Source: Ampelocalamus luodianensis
Taxonomy: Eukaryota > Streptophyta > Magnoliopsida > Poales > Poaceae
Direction of reading: 5' to 3'
Assembly (NCBI GenBank): GCA_036346255.1
Contig: CM070620.1
Location: forward strand, 11,768,671-11,832,670
DNA: 64,000 bases
Shown here: in pieces, positions 55,801 through 64,000 of the stretch
How the letters are laid out: every line of letters begins with the position of its first letter
How positions within the stretch are numbered: the first letter of the stretch is position 1
Program-made: the position numbers and the translations under genes
Notes under the pieces: model-generated
The model's input: only the letters and a program-made list of their open reading frames with translations
The model's database searches: none
Told to the model about the DNA's origin: nothing

Positions 55801-57767
55801 TAGTGAGTAGTGACAGATCAAAGGAAGCAGGGATGTGAGTGACACCTTTTCAGTCTTTTCTCTCCACTTTTGTTGTTGTTGTTGTTCATCTCATCGTCTT
55901 TGGTTTGGGTTTCTGACTTTGCTTGTTTTAATCTTCTCCCTTTTTGGGAGGTGAGGTGGACGCAGAGGTGGAGCATTTAAATTGTCTCTAGTATGCAAAA
56001 TTGCATGAGGTCAACCATTTATCGTCTAATCGATAAAGTTGCTGGTTGATCTTGCGGAGATCAAGTTCAAATCCTAATTCGCGACGTATAGTCTAGAGGA
56101 GTTCTTTTCAGCGGGGATTGCAACTTTAGAGGTAAACTAGCCGATTGGTCCGCACAATTGCACGGTTTGCTGTAGTACAATGTAACTTTACGTAATTTTA
56201 AATTTTATGTTTTACAGTCTAAATTTGAATATGGGATATATGATTTTATATTTAATTAACAAATTTTATTTCAAGATCTCTCTTCTTACGTGTGAAAGCG
56301 AGGATCGAGAGGTGGGTATATCCAAGAAATTTACACTCCCAACTTTTGAATTAAATGTAGTGCTACCTATTTCTCTCTCTCTCATTTCAAATTATTATAT
56401 CTCTAAACAAACTATTGAATCTAAATATTTAAAATTAGGCTCTACCAAATTAAGGGTTGTATATTTTTAGATCTTATATATATATAAGACAACTATTGAA
56501 TCAAAGCTTTTAAAATTATGACCCACCAATTTAAGGGTCAGATGTTTCCCTTTTTTGTGAGAATTTTCTAACATACTTCTCTTTTTCCTTAGTGGCCGTA
56601 AAATGTATGCCATCCACTTTTAATATATAATAGATATATTTCCTTATAGTGGTAGGAGAGATGCTCAGTTTGGTCCAAATAGCTTCTCTGTGCGATTAAT
56701 TGCCTATCTGAGTATATGTAGAACAAATGTTTTGGCGAGAATGAATGATCTCATGGCGGTTGGGTATGTATCTTCCCGCTAAGACGCACTCATGTAGTCA
56801 TGTGTGACATACCTCGGATCGAACCCACCCGGGCAAGCTGCTAAGTATGAAGTCTCTCACCCCTCTACCGGGAAGAGGGTAGGTTTGTAGAACTACTAGT
56901 AAATACTAACATGCATGCTAGTAGTTGCCAAGTCTAGAACATACTCCCTGATGAAAGTAACTTTCAGAAAGAAGATGTACTACAAAATGTTTCCTTCGAA
57001 GCAAAGGATTGTATCCAATAGCTACAACATGATTTCTAACTCCCCTACAACCAAGATCAGTTACTTCATGTGCTTCAGTCAGATCAATATATGCATACAA
57101 TGCTTCCTATCTAGGGCCATTTGATAAAGCAGTCAGCCTATGCAGCACAGATCCTGAAACTGTATGGGCAGCTTGTCCTGCAGAATCACTGGCTGTCATC
57201 GTACAGAGTAAGCGAAGTGTTACAAGTCACAGCGTAGAAAAAAAAGGAACAACTCAACGAGAACAAGAAAACAGGACAGGGACACGGCAGAAATTAACAA
57301 GAAAACGCTTTCGGATTGATGTATCGATGCCTTGCAGACGTAACAAGCTAGCCACTTATAGCCTTAGGAGTAATGGCCGTTATCTACAACTCGCATTATC
57401 TGTTCCGTAATAGCAGAAGAGTGTACTATGATTTGATTTCCCATGGAAAGAGCTAGATCAGGGCTTTAATTAGTTTTGTTTTTTTTGCCTTTAAAGGTAA
57501 CCAGTAGAGTGGCTCGTGTATTTACACATGTTAGATTTGTTTCAAAGTTTATATAAATATTTAAAAATATATTATGTACCTTATAGGTTGTTTAGACTTT
57601 TAAGATATTTTAAATATTGAAAATAGCAATAAAAGCTTGAAGAAAATTACAACCCGATGAATATAATTGAAGTACGTGCTTAGATGAAAGAAAATCATTC
57701 AGCATAATAAATTGCTAGGGTTTTTAGAAACTAATCACCCTCCGTCATGCATAGATCATGTAGCTGT
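55801..57767. other. AT-rich intergenic region, no gene recognised
   Basis: A short near-repeat (ACTATTGAATC...TTTAAAATTA...ACCAA.TTAAGGGT) occurs at 56405-56460 and 56492-56545. tRNA-like B-box strings (GTTCAAATCC near 56066, GGATCGAACCC near 56816) hint at decayed SINEs but no full element can be delimited. Confidence 0.4.
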
Positions 57768-58357
57768 ATGCCCATATTCTTACTATATTACTTATTTTTT
57801 TTCCAAATTATATGTGTCCATTCTGCAATGAATTCTGCTATTGCCTAGGACTTGATTGCTTTTCGTGAGGTGAAATGGAGGTCGAACGCCCTAAGCTTAA
57901 CCACCTATTTTGTTATTCATTCTGATGACTCCCTATTTGCAAGGACTTGACCAAGGGGATATCCGGTTGGTACGACCACTTTGTAAGCCTGAAAGTAATG
58001 CCATAGTTTTCTTGAAGCCATAAGGAGACCATAGAGCAACTTTTGTACCTGTATATACCGTTCCTTTGGTCCATGTAAGACTTCGCTTACGTAATATACC
58101 GGTCGTTGGACGTTGTCGCGTTCTACGACCAGTACACCACTGACTGCTTGTTGGCGCTACATAAATCAGCAATGTCTCCCCCGATCTCGGAGAAACTAAG
58201 ATCGAAGTACTCGTAAGGTACTTTTTAAGTTATTCAAAGGCATCGTTTGCCTCTTTAGTCCACTCGAAACTCCCATGTTTCCGGAGAAGTTTGAAGAAAG
58301 GTAATCATTTTTCTCCTAACCTAACTATGAAACGACTTAGCGCTGCCATACAGCCGG

Positions 58358-58800
58358 TTAGTTTGATGGCCGAGATCTTCGCTGGGTTGGCTTGATGCCT
58401 TTAGCCGAAACTAAGAATCCAAAAAGCTTACCGGAAGAAACTCCGAACACACACTTTTCTGGATTTAACTTAATATTATGATGTCTTAAGTTATTGAAAG
58501 TCTCATGTAGGTCCGGAATGTGATCACCAACGTTGATGCTTTTTACGACCAAATCATTAACGTAGGCTTCTAGATTCTGACCTATCTGTGAATTAAAGGT
58601 TTTTACATCAACTTTTGGAAAGTTGCACCAGTATTTTTGAGACTAAATGACATCTTTATATAACAGTAAGTGTCGTATGGAGTGACGAAGGAAGTTTTCT
58701 CTTCATCGTCTTTATTCATATTAATCTGGTGGTACCCTAAGTACGTTTCTAAAAAACTTAACAACTCACACCCGGAAGTAGAGTCCACAAGTTGAACAAT
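58358..58800 (-). pseudogene. Gypsy reverse transcriptase fragment, mutated active site
   Basis: The motifs 'SGCELLSFLETYLGYHQINMN' (as split text near 58780-58720) and 'DDEEKTSFVTPY' lead to the catalytic box at 58553-58564, which reads Y-V-N-D instead of Y-V-D-D. The thumb motif 'NPEKCVFGVSSGKLFGFLVS' follows. A frame break separates the two ORFs. Confidence 0.85.
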
Positions 58801-59144
58801 GCGTGGAAGGGGAAGTCATCCTTCGGACAAGCTTTATTTAGATCTGTAAAGTCAATACACATTCGATATTTTCCATTGGCTTTTCTAACCATTACAGGAT
58901 TGACGAGCCACTCTGGGTGGTCGACTTCACGAATAAACCCAGCCTTGAGGAGCTTGTCAATCTCCGACTAGATTGTGTTCTTTCGATCAGGTGCAAAACG
59001 CCTCAGCTTTTGCTTGACCGGTCTCTTGTCAGGCTGAAGAGCTAGCTTGTGCTCAATCACCTCCCTGGGGACTCCGAGCATGTCGGACGCCTACTAGGCG
59101 AACACGTCCTGGTTTTCTCGGAGGAAGGAGAAGCGCGACTCTTC

Positions 59145-60075
59145 CTATTTGAGGCTGAGTCCTACTTCGACCAGTATTTTGACGCCTTCTGGAGAAGCAC
59201 TCTTGTCGAGTAGTACAACTTTTGTCTGGTCAAAAGGTTTTGGTACCATCTTTGGTCTTGATTGCTTGACCTGCATGGTTGGCGGATTAGTTTCTCTGGT
59301 CGGAAGTTCGTCAACCAACTCTAAGCATTTTCGATCACATGCGTAAGCCATTCTTCGATCGCCTCGAACCGCGATGACACCCTTCGGTCCTGGCATTTTT
59401 AAACTCTGATAACCGTAGTGCGTGGCTATCAGGAATTTCACTAAAGCCAGACGACTGAGGATTGCATTGTAGGCAGTTTCGAAATCCACCACGTTAAATG
59501 AAATCTTTTCTGTTTGGAAGTTGTCGGGTCTTCCGAACATAACCGGTAGGGACAGATGTCCTATCGGCTTAGCGGTAGAACTAGGAACTATGCCATGAAA
59601 GATATATTTCACAGGTTTTACCTTGGATTTGGGAATTTGCATATCTTCTAATGCACCCATAAATAAAATATTTAAAAAAACTACCCTCATCTATTAAAAC
59701 CCGGTTAACCTTACAGTTATTAATAGTAGACTCTACGACAATAGGGAACCTACCTGGTCGAGTCGAAGGGATGGGGCAGTCTTCTTTGCTGAAGGAGATT
59801 ATCGTCTCCGACCAATTGGATGGTTTGACAGTGATTGGAGGTTCGGTAAGGTTGACCTCCCGCTCCATGGCCTTCAGATGATGTCTTCACTCGTATGAAG
59901 AAGATCCACCAAAGATCACATCAACTGTGTATTGTGGATCCTGGTACTCCATTTCTTCATCACCGTCTTTGTCCTTTTTGGAGCTTGTCTCTCCGAGTTC
60001 CTGTATTGAGGGGAGTGGACCCTTAACAGCATAATAATCTTCTAGTTTCTTTTGCCAGGGCCGATAGGTGCGCAA
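59145..60075 (-). pseudogene. Gypsy protease region, degenerate
   Basis: Minus-strand ORFs carry 'SFNVVDFETAYNAILSRLAL' style motif after the aspartic protease site. The active site reads 'VLIDEGSF', where Tat-type elements usually have V-L-I/V-D-G-G-S-S. The frames are split near 59690. Confidence 0.75.
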
Positions 60076-62114
60076 GTCATGCCCTGCTTACTGGTGAAGC
60101 GGACACCACTTCTTGTTTTTCTTGTAACCATCGGTCGAAGCGTTTTCCTTGCCTCGACCGGTGTAATCTTTCGTATCATTGGTAAACTTTTCAGGAACCG
60201 CAAGGACCTCCTTATCGTCGGGTTTGCGGTTTCTCCTTTTCTTGGGGGCTTTCGTTTGCTTCTTTTCCGTCTTATCCAAGCTAGGTTGAGAGATTTTGTC
60301 CTTTCGATCAATGGCCTCGTTCCATTCGACCGCCTCGCTAGCGGTCGCGTACTTGTCGGCCATGTCGAAAAGCTCAACGGTTGATCATGGAGGATGTATT
60401 GCTATATCCTCCGTAAACCATCAATTCCTTAGCCCCGCTTTGAAAGCTTGGATGACAGAAGATTCTGCAACTTCTGGTATTGAATTACAAACCTGGCTAA
60501 ATCTTTTGATATACTATCGGAAAGTCTCATTGGATTTTTACCGGATTCGGTGAAGATCAACTGCCCGCAGAGTGCCCTGAAAATTCGCAATCAGGAGACC
60601 GCAGAGTTGCTCTCAAGTATAGATAGATCCGACCGGTAGATTGAGTAACCACGACTAAGCAGATCCTTCTAGTACCATGGGTAGATAGTTAGCCTTCACA
60701 TTTTCATCACCACCAGTAACCCTGATGGCGGTGGTATAAATTTGGAGAAATTTTAACAGATTTTGAGTCCCGTTGAACTTATCCAAGTTGGCCGATCGAA
60801 ACTTGTTTGGCCAACTCACAGCTTGGAGCCCTGCGGAGAAAGCTCGACAACCTGTAATTGATTCATGGCGTCTCCTTTGGAAAAGTGCCGGATTGTAATC
60901 GGTTGGAGACCGATTTCTCAAGTTCGAGTGCTGGTGCTCTGGTGACTCGATTCGGTCGTGGACGTTGGTAGGACGCCTTCGACCGTCTGCTTGATTTAGA
61001 TGATGCCGAAGATCATCAGGTCCAAGCGATTGTTCCTCTCGACGAAGAGAAGGAGAGGCTTCTTGGAATAGCCTTCTCCCCTCGTGACTCCTTGGTCGGA
61101 ATCGTCGAGGTGGTCTTGGTATTGACTGGCTTCCAACATGACCATGATGCCCTCTGCTGAGGGAGGAACGTTGGGATGAAGTTATAGTCTGACTATGCGA
61201 ATGCCTTCGTTCCCAGTACGCTTTCATACGCTGCATAGTCTGCTGGAGGATTTATGATACCTGACCGAAGGTCTTAGAATGTTCCTGTTAATAGTAGGTA
61301 TCCGATGACCTGAACTTTCCCCCAACCGCCAGGTTAGTCCTGCCTGGTCCCTTACTCGGGCTGGAGCAGAATCAGGCGAATTAACTGATGGACATCCATC
61401 AGCTCTGTTACCTCTGGCATTTGGTGCTTGACCGCCCGTACCATCTCCATCATTATGTGGTGATGAGGCAACGTATGGAGGACCATATATGGTATTTTGA
61501 TCCGTATCTCCGATCGCATTGACCTCGTACCTCCAGCAGTGACCTTTCGACAAGCTTCTATCGTAATTGATGGAGAGCCTTCCAGCGCTTCTGCAAGGAG
61601 TTTTCACGATGGAGAATGGTCGGTAATTAGCACCTCCTGAGGTTTTTGTGGTGGACTCAGCCTGATCCGACGGATTGCTGATCGTATACCAAGTCTTATA
61701 ATCCCCACTTAGTCTATGACCAGTGGGGGTTTCATCGACACCGTTACCAGATGTCGGTTGGCTCTTGGAATTGCCGGAAGCCATCGGTGAGTACTTGTCA
61801 ACCATGACCGTATCGAGAGTGGATTGATCCTTGAATTGTGGCACTGAGGTTTCATCATCTGTTTTGCCTATCGGAAGGACCGGGCTTGCAGAGGTCTTTG
61901 GGTGCCCGAGGTCATCCGGAAGCACTTCCTCTGAAACCGCCATTGGTCGCAGCGGTGTATCCTCATCCATCCGGTCGATTTTGCTGATGCTTGTGATCGA
62001 TGAACCGGGGGAGGAGAGGATGATGACATTCCATTTTCTTGCATGGCGCGGATGCACGCGTCCATATTGAGATCGGAGTAGTCCGCTAGGTCGAACTAGT
62101 TCTCTTTGTCCCAA
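60042..62114 (-). pseudogene. Gypsy gag, degenerate
   Basis: A long Ser/Arg-rich N-terminal gag (62114-61224) overlaps the capsid part (61236-60655: 'ANLDKFNGTQNLLKFLQIY', 'GGDENVKANYLPMVLEGSA'). It then continues with 'WNEAIDRKDKISQ' and the zinc-finger-like 'KKWCPLHQ' near 60090-60110. Frame shifts separate the ORFs. Confidence 0.78.
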
Positions 62115-62222
62115 CTCCCTGCCATAGCCGCATGAGTGATTACAAAAGAGAAATGGGCAAGAATTTGAGCGAAGAATCTCTTCAAGAAATCAGCGCTTAG
62201 CTTCCCCACGGACGGCGCCAGT

Positions 62223-62914
62223 TGTCGACGATTGAGTCGCCGATCTTACGAAATAAAAGGGAAAAATTGCATGAGACTTCTTGGAAAGGAATGGAACTGC
62301 TCTTTATTGATATGAACTGGTTGTTATAGGGGGTGCCTGCGATTAGGCGGTGGACTAGATCTAATTACACTGAATGTAGCGCTCGCTAGTTTACTGTATC
62401 AGGCTTGAAACATGAATCCAATGCTAATGCCTATGCTTCATCTCCCCCTCTCGACTCCGATTGCTCCGTCTTTAAATAACTTCTGAAGAGGTGGCAGTTA
62501 CTCTTGGATAGATGCCTGTTGTGAAGTGTTGCAACTGATCGGAGCGAGATAACGGTTAATGAAGTATCAACCGTTCTATGGTTAAGTGTCTGTGAGACAC
62601 TCAACCGTATGGTAGTTGTTGTCAGTGTCCGTGGTTTGTATAACGTCGTGTGGTATGGGATATATGACATGTTCCATTCATCACACGGTAAAGAATATTC
62701 CTAGAGTTTGATCCAGATGCCAGTTCATAGCTTCTACGAGCAGTTACTTGGTCGGAGGCTAGGTACAGGACCTCGCCCGACAAGGGTACCCATTCAAGTA
62801 ACCTCTAAAATCCTTACGACCAGTGAGGTCATTAGCCTTAGGGGTTACGACCATAAAGACATATGGTCTTTTATCATGTGTTAAAGAAATACATGGTGGT
62901 TTTAATCCTCATCA
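62223..62914 (-). repeat. 5' LTR of the Tat-type Gypsy element
   Basis: 692 bp, TG...CA. Flanked on the internal side by the PBS, on the outer side by ATATG. It resembles 6856-7553 throughout. Confidence 0.9.
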
Positions 62915-64000
62915 ATATGCATGCCCCTATCTTACTATGTTAGTTTTTTTTTTCAAATTATATGCATGCACATGTAGTTCTATTTAATCTCAAGCAATAT
63001 ATTGGTTATATGCATATATTGATTATATGTACGACAAATTATCTTATTAGTTTACATATACATACACCGATTCACCATGGGTGTACACCGATGCATCAGG
63101 GGCAACCTACCTTGAACTTATCTTCCCTCACATGCCGACTGCTCCACCAAACTGTGTGGCTTCTATCTCTTCTCGTCATCACAACTTTTTTGCTTCAGCC
63201 TCCAACCATAAGCCCAAATTTTGATCGATCCCTCTCAGTTGCTACCCCTTCCAATGCTATATTTTACCATATATTCATCTTCTACTTCTCCCAAATTATT
63301 ACTTAATGCTAACCATTGCGACAACAACACATATACACATGCAATCTTCGCCAATCCCAGCTGGGACACATGTCACGCTCTCTCTGATGACCTCGGGCAT
63401 ATTCCCTACGGCTGTACCATCTGTACTCCAAGCTTTTAACTCCTTTGCCTCTATACGCCCGCGCTTTTATTCGTACGGATACATGCATGTACATACGCAT
63501 GCATTATGTTATACATTCTTGACGTTCTCTTCTCGTGTCGGTCGCTCCTCTTCTTCGACCCTGGCCAACTCAACGTTGTGGTTTTCTCACTAACTGCGGC
63601 GACATCCCATCTTCACTAATATCAGCATGCCTGCTTTAGTCGTTGTCTAACGACACAGAGAATCTTTTCGACATCGCCGACAACTTGTCCCTCACCAATG
63701 ATGGTACACTCCTAGCTATTTGATGGACCTATATCGTCTATAACTCTTCAATGCAAAGCTTCATCTCTTCTCTGCCAGGGCTTCCCTATCATCGAGCTTC
63801 TTTGACCACTAACTTCTTCAACAACGATGATGCTCACCACTTGTCATCATGACCCTCTACTCCTTCAACACCGAACTTTCTGTTCAATGACTCTGGTGAG
63901 TAACACGGCATTATCCTCATCTCCATCGTTGCCACATTGGCTTTTTACTTCCCTGTGGGTCAATGTCTTCTGGCAAGACGAACCGATGTCATTGCACTCT
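62915..64000. other. unassigned AT-rich flank
   Basis: Begins with a segment similar to 57768-57822. No gene or element is recognised up to the end of the window. Confidence 0.4.

Larger units (their letters stand above)
57832..62914 (-). mobile_element. Tat-type Ty3/Gypsy element, 3'-truncated
   Basis: The 5' LTR is at the right end (62914-62223, 692 bp, TGATGAGG...GTCGACA). Then comes a PBS with TGGCGCCGTCC (near 62200-62213), a long gag and pol on the minus strand. RNase H and integrase and the 3' LTR are missing; coding traces end near 57933. The LTR matches the solo LTR at 6856-7553. The TGGCGCC-type PBS and the pol order suggest the Tat branch (inference). The left boundary is approximate. 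Confidence 0.8.

Noticed and set aside
54247..55803. Long plus-strand ORFs overlapping the ATL gene
   Set aside because: They are antisense shadows of a GC-rich coding exon. The minus frame has an exact RING-H2 motif and membrane helix; the plus frames have none.
56750..56880. Possible tRNA-derived SINE or tRNA gene
   Set aside because: A B-box-like GGATCGAACCC is present, but no convincing A-box, cloverleaf or flanking duplication could be drawn.

Overview
The window is plant nuclear DNA, almost certainly from a grass (Poaceae). Genes have introns with GT-AG borders and very GC-rich first exons. The intergenic space is filled with nested Copia and Gypsy LTR retrotransposons, an Ac/Ds-type hAT, a long-TIR Mutator-like element and a Stowaway MITE. 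A panicoid grass is plausible, but the sequence alone does not settle genus. Nothing prokaryotic (CRISPR, operons, Shine-Dalgarno sites) is present.

Layout. 1-1375: unassigned GC-rich flank. 1376-15131: one old Ale/Retrofit-like Copia element (ends 1381 and 15126, TSD GCGCC/GCACC) invaded at least six times. Its 5' LTR holds a 3.0-kb hAT element, itself carrying a 1.5-kb solo LTR. Its pol holds a 698-bp Gypsy solo LTR and a non-coding LTR element whose own 5' LTR carries a 3.2-kb Gypsy solo LTR. Its 3' LTR holds a 904-bp Copia solo LTR. Each insertion could be closed with a target-site duplication. 15921-19960: a 260-bp tandem duplication split by a 3.5-kb solo LTR. 20.7-22.1 kb: a DUF740/OCTOPUS-like gene. 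22.5-36.3 kb: MULE, LTR fragment, Stowaway, two large Gypsy LTRs in inverted orientation and a broken Copia gag. 37.4-40.3 kb: a decayed Ty3/Gypsy element.

The gene-rich part is 41-56 kb: a purine-permease (PUP11-like) gene (-), a pectin methylesterase/invertase inhibitor (-), a 14-exon PIG-U GPI-transamidase subunit gene (+) divergent from it, and an ATL-type RING-H2 E3 ligase (-). 57.8-62.9 kb is a 3'-truncated Tat-type Gypsy element (-), from the same LTR family as the solo LTR at 6856-7553. The genes have unrelated housekeeping or signalling roles and do not form a cluster.

The most interesting signal lies inside the large (3.2-3.8 kb) Gypsy LTRs. Three plus-strand copies, and partly a fourth on the minus strand, share one architecture. 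It has a TATA box, an ATG-free GC-rich leader ending at a splice donor, a 63-72-nt acidic mini-exon between an AG acceptor and a GC-AG type donor (GCAAGT, or GTAAGT in the fourth), a roughly 1.13-1.24-kb intron, and a second short acidic exon ending in a stop codon. Reading phase is kept across the predicted junction in two strongly diverged copies. This suggests an intron-containing, AUG-free leader, or a cryptic micro-ORF, inside a retrotransposon LTR.
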